A program made the position numbers and the translations under genes. Below are positions 25,488 through 34,741 of a stretch of 64,000 bases of DNA, piece after piece. The DNA is from an uncultured Spirochaetaceae bacterium. Its GTDB lineage: Bacteria > Spirochaetota > Spirochaetia > Sphaerochaetales > Sphaerochaetaceae. Every line of letters starts with the position of its first letter. Positions within the stretch are counted from its first letter, which is position 1. The notes under the pieces were generated by a model. The model saw only the letters and a program-made list of their open reading frames with translations, did no database searches and was not told the origin of the DNA. The stretch spans positions 44,370 through 108,369 of the forward strand of contig CALXYL010000005.1 in assembly GCA_944392985.1 (NCBI GenBank). Reading direction: 5' to 3'.

Positions 25488-26828
25488 ATGAAGAAGGATA
25501 TCACTATCAGGGCAGCGCTTGCATTGTCTCTTGCGCTTGTGTTGGTGCTTGCCGGGTGTGGCGGCAATTCGGATAGCTCAGCAAGGATCGTCGTGCAGGG
25601 AACTGCCGCGAATACTGTAGCACGTGATATTGCGGGTGGTGGAGGAACCTTCAGTTCTGGCGAAGTATTCGTCAATTCCGAACGGATCACAGACCTGCTT
25701 GAACCATCTGCTGAATCAGCTGGACAGGGCGGTACTGGTGACACGCTCTTTGAAGCCACTGTGGATAATGTCCCGCATACTGTCACGCTGCGTGTCGATC
25801 CACGTCCCGGTTTTGTCTTTGATGAATGGAAGCTCAACAAGAACAAACTGAGAGGACTGCAATGGCATGAATATCTTGATCTTCTGCTGACGGAGGAGGA
25901 GAGCCATGCTGAGAACCTCACTGTGAAGGCTGAACATGCAGAGTATTACATCGCGACATTCGAGAGGGGATTCTATATCGATCTTGAAGCTGCGGATAAC
26001 CCAGACGCCGACGGAACGAAGGATAATCCTTATGCAGGATTTGATGAGGCAATAGGGAATCTTCCTTCAAACAGATATTTCGATGATGACATCGAGCTGA
26101 CATTCAAGGTCGCCGGAAGCAAGAAAGATGAGACTCTTTCCATCGCGTCAATGGCATCTGTCAGAGGTGGCGAGATAGAGGAGCTCCGCATCATCGGTGG
26201 CTATGACAGGAACTGGAACAAGACAGGAAGGAGCGAGTTCTCCATCAGTTTCACAGGCTTCACAAGGAGCAATATCGATGAGCTTGAGATAAAGTCAGTA
26301 CATCTTCCATCATTGGAGTACCGTGATGATCTGCTATATAACGATGACATCGAATTCCATGACGTCTATGTGGATGAGCTTACGGTTTCTTCTGGCACTG
26401 TCGCGAATCTCATGATAGGCAATGTCAACAGGAGTGGAAGTGGACGTCTTGTGTTCGTCAACTCGGTTCTCGATGAATACGTAAACGGGGCTGTGTACAT
26501 CCATTCACTGATCAAGGGTGGCGTATCATCTCCATTGGGAAATGATAGCCTGAACAACATAGTCCTTGCAGATGGCATTGTAGGTGATGATAAATGGAAT
26601 CTCTACCTTCCTGCATCGGCCTCTGTCAATGACTACATGCTCTCAGATCCTCCTTCATCAGTCATCAATGCTTCTTCACTTGGTGATGATGGTCCCATTG
26701 AGGATATCATCGATGATGATTTCCTTGAGGAGGATATCGTAGGAAGGGAGAGGGCTGATGATTGGGGACGCAGGGTGTCATATGGTCCCTATGAGTACCT
26801 TGATCTTGAGAGATGGGAACGCGATTGA
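25488..26828 (+). CDS. surface lipoprotein with bacterial-repeat and beta-helix regions
   Basis: This 446-residue protein has lipobox LAGC (Cys24). Residues about 65-160 resemble a bacterial/InlB B-like repeat (VTLRVDPRPGFVFDEWKLN ... YIATFE). From about 160 a DADGTKDNPYAGFDEAI segment resembles the opening of DUF1565-type right-handed beta-helix proteins, and the region to about 400 has the repeating short strands expected of one. The C-terminus is acidic. AAGGAG precedes the ATG and TATAGA about 30 bases upstream is a likely -10. It is probably an outer-surface or periplasmic binding protein of unknown ligand. Confidence 0.8.
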   Translation: MKKDITIRAALALSLALVLVLAGCGGNSDSSARIVVQGTAANTVARDIAGGGGTFSSGEVFVNSERITDLLEPSAESAGQGGTGDTLFEATVDNVPHTVTLRVDPRPGFVFDEWKLNKNKLRGLQWHEYLDLLLTEEESHAENLTVKAEHAEYYIATFERGFYIDLEAADNPDADGTKDNPYAGFDEAIGNLPSNRYFDDDIELTFKVAGSKKDETLSIASMASVRGGEIEELRIIGGYDRNWNKTGRSEFSISFTGFTRSNIDELEIKSVHLPSLEYRDDLLYNDDIEFHDVYVDELTVSSGTVANLMIGNVNRSGSGRLVFVNSVLDEYVNGAVYIHSLIKGGVSSPLGNDSLNNIVLADGIVGDDKWNLYLPASASVNDYMLSDPPSSVINASSLGDDGPIEDIIDDDFLEEDIVGRERADDWGRRVSYGPYEYLDLERWERD

Positions 26829-26865
26829 TGGGATGATTGATTCCATCACCCGTTGATTGGAAGGG

Positions 26866-26893
26866 GGCCGTCGCAAAATGCGGCGGTCTTCTG
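26866..26893 (+). terminator. possible terminator after the beta-helix lipoprotein
   Basis: CCGTCGC (26868-26874), loop AAAAT, GCGGCGG (26880-26886) with one G-U pair, followed by the pyrimidine tract TCTTCTG. The T run is weak. Confidence 0.45.
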
Positions 26894-26986
26894 CTGTCTG
26901 GGAGCAGTGTCGTAATTTCTTCCAATAAATAAAATGAATTACTTTGGATTTTGAGGTATTCCAGCATAGAAAAAGGAAGCCTTTTC

Positions 26987-27007
26987 TTGTTATAAGTTCG
27001 ATAACAA
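26987..27007. repeat. inverted repeat near the insertion scar
   Basis: TTGTTAT (26987-26993) and ATAACAA (27001-27007) flank a seven-base loop. It lies in an AT-rich stretch (about 26890-27010) that otherwise holds nothing I can identify, next to the direct repeats. Confidence 0.4.
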
Positions 27008-27009
27008 TA

Positions 27010-27135
27010 CATCGGTAAAATGTTCTATCAGACTGCAGATTCGTCGGTAAAATGTATTAAGTTCTAAAATATTCGTCGGTAAAATGTAGCTTATGATTGC
27101 TTCTTTTCTTCTGTTGCTTTAACTTTCCTTGTACA
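27010..27135. mobile_element. three 32-bp-spaced repeats, probable remnant end of an IS21-type element
   Basis: CGGTAAAATGT occurs at 27013-27023, 27045-27055 and 27077-27087, spaced exactly 32 bp. The last two copies share 18 identical bases (27039-27056, 27071-27088). Repeated short motifs near the tips are typical of IS21-family transposons. No transposase gene is present, so this would be a solo end. Immediately after it, at about 27135, a coding sequence resumes in mid-gene, which fits an insertion or deletion junction. The family assignment is inference. Confidence 0.45.
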
Positions 27136-28215
27136 GCATTGCCCGAAGGGCTGGACGGCATTGAAGTTCCTTGCCGCCGATCCGTGTTTTGATGTGATAG
27201 CCTCCGGTTCGCTTCTTGGGATCAGACATCCGGAAGAAGTTTCATTTCCCGTCGGATATATCCAGCGCATTGAGCTGAAGCCCCTTGATTTCGAGGAGTT
27301 CCTGTGGGCTATGGGGATAGGTGAGGAGACGCTGGGATATCTTGCGGGCTGCTTTGGGGATCTCAAGCCAGTGAACCATTCATACACACGTCGATGCTCT
27401 CATATTTCTCTGCTTACATGACAATCGGAGGGATGCCTGCTGCAGTGAACAGCTATTCCAGGTTCCATGATTATTCCCTTGTTCTTGGCATCCAGAAGGA
27501 TATCATCGAAGGATATCGGAATGATGCAGTGAAGTATGGGGAAAGACCGGAAAAAGCGAAGATACTCCGAACCTTTGATTCCATTACTTCGCAGCTGTCG
27601 AAGGATTATAAGAAGTTCCAGTATTCGGGCATTGCAAAAGGAGCCAGATCAAACAGCTATGGCGGTGCGCTTCTCAGGCTCAGGGATGCGGGTATCATTT
27701 CATTCTGCCGCAATCTGTCGCTTCTTCAGCTTCCTCTTGCCGGTTTTGCGAAGGATGATGCCTTCAAGGTCTATATGAATGATACTGGCCTGCTTGTTTC
27801 GATGTATGAGCAGGGTACCGCACAGAGGATAATGACAGGGGAGATTGGACTTTTCAAAGGGGCGTTCTATGAGAATATCATGGCGCAATGTCTCCGTTCG
27901 CAAGGGTTCCCGCTGTTCTATTTTTCTCCATCCGATTCACTTGAGATTGATTTCGTCGTTGCCTCTGGAAGCGGCCCTTGCCCGATAGAAGTCAAAAGCG
28001 GTGAGAATAAGAAGTCAAAATCATTGAACACGATACTGAATACTGAAAAATACGGCGTATCGCATGCCATAAGGTTCTCAAGGAACAATATCGGGGAGGC
28101 TGGCGGAATACTTTCACTGCCTCTTTACATGGTGATGTTCTTGAAGCCCGATGAAAGCGGCGATGCTTTCCCCTCAGTAAGCCCTGAGGAAATAAGGCAG
28201 CATATCCCTGTGTGA
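27136..28215 (+). pseudogene. broken AAA_14/DUF4143 ATPase gene (5' truncated and frameshifted)
   Basis: From about 27136 the sequence encodes the middle of an AAA_14 ATPase (QHCPKGWTALKFLAAD, DVIASGSLLGI, SFPVGYIQRIELKPLDFEEFLW), but the whole N-terminus with Walker A and most of Walker B is missing. Near 27385-27400 the frame shifts by one base, between LKPVNHS and MLSYFSAYMTIGGMPAAV. The rest is a normal DUF4143 C-terminus with a nuclease-like EIDFVV...CPIEVKSG segment. An ORF at 27394-28215 may be called as a gene but is only the C-terminal two thirds. The 5' break coincides with the repeat scar at 27010-27135. Confidence 0.85.
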
Positions 28216-28246
28216 AAAATGGAGCGCAGGCCAGGCCCCGCTCCAT
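28215..28246 (-). terminator. intrinsic terminator of the dehydratase-type operon
   Basis: On the minus strand ATGGAGCG (rc of 28239-28246), a 12-base loop, CGCTCCAT, then five T. It follows the stop of the 28250-29521 gene directly. On the plus strand it may also stop read-through from the pseudogene. Confidence 0.8.
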
Positions 28247-28249
28247 CTG

Positions 28250-29521
28250 TCACTGCTTCTTTTGAGGATTCTCCTCTTCCAGCTTCTCCTTCGCCACTGC
28301 GAGCATCAGCTTGATCCTGTTCTCCTGATTGACCTTTGTCGCCGAGGGATCGTAGTCGATCGGAACGATGTTTGAGTCAGGGTAGGCTTCCTTGAGAGGC
28401 CTGATCATGCCTTTGCCGCAGATATGGTTCGGAAGGCATCCGAATGGCTGCGTGCAGACGATGTTGTCATAGCCTTTCTCTATAAGCTCGACCATCTCCG
28501 CTGTCAGCAGCCAGCCTTCGCCCATCTTGCACCCTCTGTCGATGAATCTCTCTCCGAACTCCTCAAGCTCCTTGAATGTGGCAGCAGCATGGAACTCCCC
28601 ATGCCTTCTCACAGCCTTGTCTGACCATTTCTCAATGATGGAAAGGAGAGGCAGTCCGATGTGCTTCATTATTAAGGCGTAGCGTCCTCTTCCTCCGTAA
28701 TACTCCTCATCCTTTATTCCGTTTGAGAAGCAGTAGAGCGCGAAGCCCATCATCGGAGGAAGCATCACCTCGCAGTCCTCGCTTTCAAGCAGTCCCTGGA
28801 GGTTGCTGTTGCCTAGCCTGGAGTATTTCATGTATATCTCTCCGACAACGCCGACCTTGACCTTTGGAGTTCGCTTCACCTCAATCGCGGAAAAATCATC
28901 GGAGATCCTGTTCAGATTGCGCTTCAGGTTTCCCCAGAAATAGCCTCTGTTGCGTTCATAGCAGCTTCCAAGGTAATCGGTCCACTTGTCGATCAGGCGG
29001 TCTGTATCGCCCTTGTGCACCTCGTATGGGCGCGTCTGGTTTGAAAGCAGCATCAGCAGATCCCCATAGACGAGTGCTGAGAATGCCTGGACAATCATCG
29101 GGAATGTGATCCTGAAGCCGGGATTGGAGTTCATGCCCTGGAGATTCGCTGATATCACGGGGATGTTCTGTAGCCCCGCCCTCTCAAGCGCCTTGATCAG
29201 CAGGAAGTAGTAGTTGGAGGCTCTGCATCCACCGCCTGTCTGGGAGATGATGAGCGCGCATCGATCCTTGTCCACGAGCCCCCTGTGTATGGCATCGATC
29301 ATCTGCCCGATCACAAGCAGGCAGGGATAGCACATGTCATTGTGGACGTACTTCAGTCCCTCCTGGATGACGGAAGGGGAGGAGTTCTCCAGAAGCAGCG
29401 CCTTGAAGCCATGCGTCGTGAATATCCTCTTCATGATATTGAAATGAACAGGCGACATGTTCGGTACGACAATCGTCCACCCGTCCTTCTTCATCTCCTC
29501 AGTGAATGCTCTTCTTTCCAT
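28250..29521 (-). CDS. acyl-CoA dehydratase-related protein (COG3581-like)
   Basis: This 423-residue protein resembles the C-terminal part of the large clostridial acyl-CoA dehydratase activase-related proteins. Recognisable parts are DMCYPCLLVIGQM, ISQTGGGCRASNYYFLL, GEIYMKYSRLGN, and CTQPFGCLPNHICGKG near residue 370. The conserved cysteines suggest an iron-sulfur cluster. It overlaps the 976-residue activase-like gene by 23 bp, so two proteins here correspond to what is one chain elsewhere. The substrate is unknown. The link to 2-hydroxyacyl-CoA dehydration is by family only. Confidence 0.8.
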   Translation of the reverse strand: MERRAFTEEMKKDGWTIVVPNMSPVHFNIMKRIFTTHGFKALLLENSSPSVIQEGLKYVHNDMCYPCLLVIGQMIDAIHRGLVDKDRCALIISQTGGGCRASNYYFLLIKALERAGLQNIPVISANLQGMNSNPGFRITFPMIVQAFSALVYGDLLMLLSNQTRPYEVHKGDTDRLIDKWTDYLGSCYERNRGYFWGNLKRNLNRISDDFSAIEVKRTPKVKVGVVGEIYMKYSRLGNSNLQGLLESEDCEVMLPPMMGFALYCFSNGIKDEEYYGGRGRYALIMKHIGLPLLSIIEKWSDKAVRRHGEFHAAATFKELEEFGERFIDRGCKMGEGWLLTAEMVELIEKGYDNIVCTQPFGCLPNHICGKGMIRPLKEAYPDSNIVPIDYDPSATKVNQENRIKLMLAVAKEKLEEENPQKKQ

Positions 29522-32429
29522 TGCTTTCTTCCATCTCCAGCGCGGCGAAAAGGCTTCTCATCCTGATCTTGACAGCTCCGAGATTAGTGATTTCATCGAT
29601 CTTGATCTGCGTATAGATCCGATCCTCAGCGCGGAGTATGTCCTTCACCTCATCCGTCGTTACAGCGTCAAGGCCGCAGCCGAACGATACCAGCTGCACA
29701 AGGTTCATCTCCCTATGATCCCTGACATACATCGCTGCATCGTACATCCTCGCATGATATGTCCACTGGTTGAGCACGTTATAGCCACTTCTTCCTGTAA
29801 GGGGTGCAATCGAATCCTCCGTTACTACGGAAGCGCCGAGCTGCACGATCATGCGGTCAATTCCGTGGTTGATCTCCGGATCGGTGTGGTATGGCCTGCC
29901 TGCGAGGACGATTATCGGCCTTCCTTCCTTCCTGGATTCCTCTATGATCTCCAGCCCTTTCTCCGACACCCGCCTACGATAGGATCCAAGTTCAGCAAAT
30001 GCCTTCTCCACGGCTTTCATAGCCTCGTGGCGCCTGACACCGAAAAGCTCTGAGATGCGCTTTGCCAGATGCCTGGGATGCTCAAGCGAGAGGTATCCGA
30101 GTGTGAGAGGAATCCCCGACAGGTCCTGGTTTCCCTTTATGACCTCTCCATAGTAGGCGACAACGGGGCAGTTGAAATGGTTGTTCCCCTTGTCCTCGTT
30201 GATATTGTAGCTGGAGCAGGGGATGAATATCCTGTCCACCTTCTGATCCACCAGGTACTGCACATGGCCATGCATCAGCTTTGCAGGGAAGCAGACCGTG
30301 TCCGATGGTATCGATGCCTGTCCATGGATATACAGGTCACGGCTTGAGAACGGGGATACCACAGTATCATATCCGAGTTCCTGGAAGAGGGTGACATAGA
30401 ACGGAAGAAGCTCATACATCCCCAGTGCAAGAGGAAGTCCCAGAGTACCCTTTGTCCCTTCCTTCCTCTTCCTGTATGTCTCAAGCAGTTCCTGCTTGTA
30501 TGCATAGAGATCGTAGTGATCCGCTGAGGCAGGGGCCTTTCCTGTCACAGGCCGCTCGCAGCGGTTGCCGGAGATGAGACGGCGCTTCGTACCGAAGGTG
30601 TTGACTGTCAGAAGGCAGTGGTTCGTGCAGCCGCCGCAACGTGTGTTCCGCACGCTGTGGATCAGCGCATCAAGCTCCTCCTTCGGGATTATCGAAGAGG
30701 ATCTCAGGTCGTCGCGCTTAGCCATCATCTGTGAGTACAGCGCAGCGCCATACGCTCCCATGAGCCCCGCGATCTGCGGTCTCACGACTTCCAGTCCAAG
30801 CTCCTTCTCAAAGGCTCTCAGGACTGCATCGTTGAGGAATGTCCCGCCCTGTACGACGATCCGTTTGCCAAGCTCCTCGGGATTCGATGTCCTTATGACC
30901 TTGTAGAGCGCGTTCTTGACGACGCTTATCGCGAGGCCAGCGGAGATGTCATTCACTGATGCACCGTCCTTCTGCGCCTGCTTGACGGACGAGTTCATGA
31001 ATACAGTGCACCTTGACCCGAGATCCACCGGGGATACTGCCTCAGTGGCAAGGCGTGCGAATTCCTCAGCTCCTTTTCCGAGAGCGTTCGCGAATGTCTG
31101 CAGGAATGATCCGCAGCCGGAGGAGCACGCTTCATTGAGGAAGATGTCATCGATCACGCCATCACGGATACGGAAGCATTTGATGTCCTGCCCCCCGATA
31201 TCGATGATGAAGTCGACATCAGGCATGAAGTGCTTTGCTCCGATGAAATGAGCTTCCGTCTCAACAAGGGAGTAGTCGAGTGAGAAGGCGGCCTTCATCA
31301 GATCCTCCCCGTATCCAGTGGAAGCGGATGAGGCAATCGTTATGTCGGGATACTCGTAATAGAGCGTTGACAGGAAGGAGCGGATGGCCTGTACGGGGTT
31401 TCCGTTGTTCGGACTGTACCTTGAGAGCAGCAGATCACCATTCTCCGCAAGCAGGCAGGTCTTTATCGTGGTGGATCCTGCATCGATGCCAAGGTATGCC
31501 CTTCCTGTGTATGTGCGCGGATCCCTGATCGGCACAGAGGCCTTTGAATGCCTTTCCCTGAATGCCTTGTATTCATCTTCATCTGCAAAGAGGGGATCGA
31601 GCTTGATGAAGCTGGAATGCCCGCTGTAGCTTTCGAGCGCCATGATGACATCAGAGAGCTTCATCCGCTTTCCGCCAGGGGAGAGCGCGGATCCCATCGC
31701 GACATAGTACAGTGAGTTGTCCGGGCAGATTCCCTCCGTCCCTATTGCCTTATCGAAGAAGTAGCGAAGGCGGGGGATGAATGTCAGAGGCCCTCCGAGA
31801 TAGACGACCTTTCCCTCGATCTTCCTTCCCTGCGCGAGACCAGCAATCGTCTGGTTGACGACTGAGACGAGGATCGATGAAGCGATATCCTCCGTCTTTG
31901 CACCCTGGTTGATCAGCGGCTGTATATCTGATTTGGCAAACACTCCGCAGCGTGAGGCAATCGTGTAGATCTCCGTTGATTTCTCGCTCAGCGCGTTCAT
32001 GTCCTCCATGCCGATGCCAAGGAGGGTCGCCATCTGGTCAATGAATGCGCCTGTTCCACCTGCGCATGTGCCATTCATCCTCACTTCAAGGCCGTGCTTC
32101 AGGAAGAGTATCTTCGCATCCTCGCCACCGAGCTCTATGATCGTGTCCGTGTCAGGGATGAATGTCCTGGCAGCGGTACGGGTGGCATACACTTCCTGGA
32201 CGAATGGTATTGAGGCTGCTTCAGCCAGTCCCATGCCTGCGGAGCCGGAAAGGGAGATGGTGACATCCTCGTCCCCGATCTCCTTCATCATGGCCGAAAG
32301 CATCTCCCTTCCTTTCTCTATTATCTGGGAACGATGGCGCTGGTAATCACTGTAGGCTAGGGAGTTATCCTCTCTCAGCGCCACCGTCTTCATTGTAGTT
32401 GAACCAACATCGATTCCAACTTTCAGCAT
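29499..32429 (-). CDS. double BadF/HgdC-type activase with DUF2229 region
   Basis: This 976-residue protein has two consecutive ASKHA ATPase domains of the dehydratase-activase type (GIDVGSTTMKT at 5-15, GIDAGSTTIKT at 314-324). Each carries the two cysteines that in HgdC hold a [4Fe-4S] cluster across a dimer: Cys122/Cys161 and Cys435/Cys474. From about residue 605 comes a CGGC...C cluster and a COG3580/DUF2229 region (SDTVCFPAKLMHGH, IPCSSYN). In characterised relatives ATP drives electron transfer to a dehydratase. The physiological partner is likely the downstream gene. There is no Shine-Dalgarno; GATAAT lies 11 bases before ATG, giving a very short leader at most. Confidence 0.88.
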   Translation of the reverse strand: MLKVGIDVGSTTMKTVALREDNSLAYSDYQRHRSQIIEKGREMLSAMMKEIGDEDVTISLSGSAGMGLAEAASIPFVQEVYATRTAARTFIPDTDTIIELGGEDAKILFLKHGLEVRMNGTCAGGTGAFIDQMATLLGIGMEDMNALSEKSTEIYTIASRCGVFAKSDIQPLINQGAKTEDIASSILVSVVNQTIAGLAQGRKIEGKVVYLGGPLTFIPRLRYFFDKAIGTEGICPDNSLYYVAMGSALSPGGKRMKLSDVIMALESYSGHSSFIKLDPLFADEDEYKAFRERHSKASVPIRDPRTYTGRAYLGIDAGSTTIKTCLLAENGDLLLSRYSPNNGNPVQAIRSFLSTLYYEYPDITIASSASTGYGEDLMKAAFSLDYSLVETEAHFIGAKHFMPDVDFIIDIGGQDIKCFRIRDGVIDDIFLNEACSSGCGSFLQTFANALGKGAEEFARLATEAVSPVDLGSRCTVFMNSSVKQAQKDGASVNDISAGLAISVVKNALYKVIRTSNPEELGKRIVVQGGTFLNDAVLRAFEKELGLEVVRPQIAGLMGAYGAALYSQMMAKRDDLRSSSIIPKEELDALIHSVRNTRCGGCTNHCLLTVNTFGTKRRLISGNRCERPVTGKAPASADHYDLYAYKQELLETYRKRKEGTKGTLGLPLALGMYELLPFYVTLFQELGYDTVVSPFSSRDLYIHGQASIPSDTVCFPAKLMHGHVQYLVDQKVDRIFIPCSSYNINEDKGNNHFNCPVVAYYGEVIKGNQDLSGIPLTLGYLSLEHPRHLAKRISELFGVRRHEAMKAVEKAFAELGSYRRRVSEKGLEIIEESRKEGRPIIVLAGRPYHTDPEINHGIDRMIVQLGASVVTEDSIAPLTGRSGYNVLNQWTYHARMYDAAMYVRDHREMNLVQLVSFGCGLDAVTTDEVKDILRAEDRIYTQIKIDEITNLGAVKIRMRSLFAALEMEESNGKKSIH

Positions 32430-32475
32430 AACAGTATGAAATTATCGGAATTCACTTTTATGGGCAAGTGCCTTT

Positions 32476-33555
32476 TTACCTGCATGCCAAAGCTGTGGCA
32501 ATGAATGCGGCAAGGAGGACCAGAGCGGCAGGGATGTACCGCTTGAGGAATGCCGGCCTTTCATCCTTTTCCATCAGCCGCATGGCCTCTATGGCAGGAA
32601 GGGAGGACAGCGTTCCTGAAGATCCGATTGCCGCTGTAGTGAGAAGGGTATCCCCTGAAGAAGCTGTAGAGGAAAGCATTGATGCAACTGTATGGGAACC
32701 GATGATCTCAGAGGCCACGATTCCCTTCCAGAGGAAGGCGCTTTCGAGGAAACCTGAAATGGCAGGGTAGATGCAGCTGCCGGCTATTGAGAGGAAGATC
32801 ACTGATAGAAGCAGTGAATAGTCGGCTTTCAGGAATACGGATCTATCAAAGAGGATGAGTATCACGATGGTGAAGATGAGGATATCCACCCAGCGGAAGA
32901 GCCCCAGCGATGTGATCATCGCGATGAGGACGAGGCAAACGTAGAGCATCCTCATTCCCTTGTTGTATTCTCCTTCCTCGTATGGCTGCTGTATGTACAC
33001 ACGCTCTGCAAGTCTCCTTCTGAGAATGACTGCCAGAGAAGCTGCGATGACTGGCACAGAGACAAGGAAAAGGGGAAGCATCGAGCGTATGAAGGAAGTC
33101 TCTCCAAGTGCCTTGTGAAGCAGCATCCCGTTTATGCTGCCTGCAGGGAGAAGTGTGCTGCCCCCTGTTGCGGCAAGCGTGATGATCGCGGCGAATGAGG
33201 GGATCAGCTCCTTTCGCTCCCTCTTCCTGAGCGCCTCTGAGGCAACCGTGACAACTGCGGCGGAAGCGATGAATCCTGATATGAACGGGGACAGTATGAA
33301 TGCAGCAGAGGCGAAGAACACTGCCATGGATCCGATCCTCTGGAATGCATCGAGGGGCCTTGCTAACGTGTTAAGCACACCTTCCTTCCTCAGTCCCGCT
33401 GTGGAAAGCGTCATCACGATGAGCATCGCGATCCCATTCCATTCCAGTGAGACGATCATCTCTCCCGTCGGAGGAGTGATGATGAATGAAAGGAGCATCA
33501 GTACCAGTGAGGTGATGAGAAGAACCGGATGCCCGGAAAGAGGTTCAGGCATCAT
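32476..33555 (-). CDS. ion-transporter-superfamily membrane protein (ArsB/citrate-transporter-like)
   Basis: This 359-residue protein is almost entirely hydrophobic with about ten membrane segments. Two similar-looking helical-hairpin regions with small residues (AATGGSTLLPAGSINGM and SSTASSGDTLLTTAAIGSSGT) are typical of the IT superfamily (ArsB, NhaD, SLC13-like). It overlaps thiI by 11 bp and lies 46 bp ahead of the activase gene. The transported ion cannot be told from the sequence. Confidence 0.75.
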   Translation of the reverse strand: MMPEPLSGHPVLLITSLVLMLLSFIITPPTGEMIVSLEWNGIAMLIVMTLSTAGLRKEGVLNTLARPLDAFQRIGSMAVFFASAAFILSPFISGFIASAAVVTVASEALRKRERKELIPSFAAIITLAATGGSTLLPAGSINGMLLHKALGETSFIRSMLPLFLVSVPVIAASLAVILRRRLAERVYIQQPYEEGEYNKGMRMLYVCLVLIAMITSLGLFRWVDILIFTIVILILFDRSVFLKADYSLLLSVIFLSIAGSCIYPAISGFLESAFLWKGIVASEIIGSHTVASMLSSTASSGDTLLTTAAIGSSGTLSSLPAIEAMRLMEKDERPAFLKRYIPAALVLLAAFIATALACR

Positions 33556-34741
33556 GGTCTATTTCCCTCCCCATCGGATCGAATGAATATACTTTCGTGT
33601 TCCTGATCGCCTCTTCTATGAAGCTGTCCATTCCCAGTTCCTCGAAATGCTTTCTGGCAACTTCCTTCACAGGGCGTGTCACGGGATGCTTAGGGGAGAA
33701 CACGACACAGCAGTCCTCATATGGCAGGATCGATGTCTCATATGTCCCGATCCTTCTCGCTTTCTCGGTTATCTCCTCCTTGTCCATTCCGACAAGGGGT
33801 CTCAGCACGACAAGATCGGTCATGCTGTCAGTGAAGTTCATCGCGTCAAGCGTCTGTGATGCTACCTGCGAAAGTGCCTCGCCTGTGACGATTGCGGAGG
33901 CTCCGTTCGCTTTCGCAAGACGCTCTGCAGTCTGCATCATCGAGGCACGGAACATCAGCGTTGCTTCTTCCTCATAGCCGTTGTCCCTGATGTGCACCTG
34001 CCCATCGGTGAATGGAACGACGAAGAGCCTCAGACCGCCGATATATGGAGCGATGATCGAACCAAGCGTCTTGACCTTGTCCAGGGCCAGCTCCGATGTG
34101 TAGGGATAGGCGTGGAAGTAGATTGCATCGAGCTTGAGGCCGCGCTTGGCCATCATGTATCCTGCGACAGGGCTGTCAATCCCTCCTGAAAGCAGGAGCA
34201 TGCCCTTGCCAGCCGTTGCATACGGCAGTCCGCCTTCTCCTTTCTCCTCTTCTGTATAGAGGTATGCCTCTCCTCTGATCTCGCATGTGAGCGTATGGTC
34301 AGGATGGTTCAGGTCGACCGTCATATTCGGGAATACAGAGAACACCGTGTCCGCCAGAGTGCAGGCCATGGCGTGCGAATCGAGGGGGAAGGTCTTGTCC
34401 TCCCTCTTGACTGTCACCCTGAAGCTCTCCCCATCCCGGAAGGAGGATGATGGGAGTATCTCAGCGGCTCTGGCTTTTATCGCATCAACGCTCTTCTCCG
34501 CCTGATACGCCCTTGCAAAGCCTGTTATCCCGGGGGTTGTCCTCAGCGCTTTCTCGATGAGATCTTCATCTGCCTCCTCTGAGATCCTTGCATAGAGCCG
34601 TCCTTTCTGCTTCGTTATATCCGAATGATACGGTCTGAGCTTGTTCTTTATGTTATGCCTCAGCTGCTTCTCGAAGAGGTTCCTGTTGCCGCCCTTGAGG
34701 GATATCTCGCCCTCCTTGATCAGATATAGCTTATCTGCCAT
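33545..34741 (-). CDS. thiI: tRNA 4-thiouridine synthetase, without rhodanese domain
   Basis: This 398-residue enzyme has an N-terminal ferredoxin-like/THUMP region (about 1-170) and the PP-loop SGGIDSPVAGYM in the middle. It activates uridine 8 of tRNA for sulfur insertion and may also serve thiazole synthesis. The C-terminal rhodanese domain of E. coli ThiI is absent, as in Bacillus. A cysteine desulfurase gene directly upstream, overlapping by 11 bp, is then the likely direct sulfur donor, as in the Bacillus nifZ-thiI pair. Confidence 0.94.
   Translation of the reverse strand: MADKLYLIKEGEISLKGGNRNLFEKQLRHNIKNKLRPYHSDITKQKGRLYARISEEADEDLIEKALRTTPGITGFARAYQAEKSVDAIKARAAEILPSSSFRDGESFRVTVKREDKTFPLDSHAMACTLADTVFSVFPNMTVDLNHPDHTLTCEIRGEAYLYTEEEKGEGGLPYATAGKGMLLLSGGIDSPVAGYMMAKRGLKLDAIYFHAYPYTSELALDKVKTLGSIIAPYIGGLRLFVVPFTDGQVHIRDNGYEEEATLMFRASMMQTAERLAKANGASAIVTGEALSQVASQTLDAMNFTDSMTDLVVLRPLVGMDKEEITEKARRIGTYETSILPYEDCCVVFSPKHPVTRPVKEVARKHFEELGMDSFIEEAIRNTKVYSFDPMGREIDHDA

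Noticed and set aside
27010..27088. CRISPR array
   Set aside because: Only three imperfect 11-18 base repeats with short AT-rich spacers and no cas genes; an insertion-sequence tip fits better.
27394..28215. Intact gene for a DUF4143 protein
   Set aside because: The preceding frame encodes the missing middle part of the same family, so this is the tail of a frameshifted, truncated gene.
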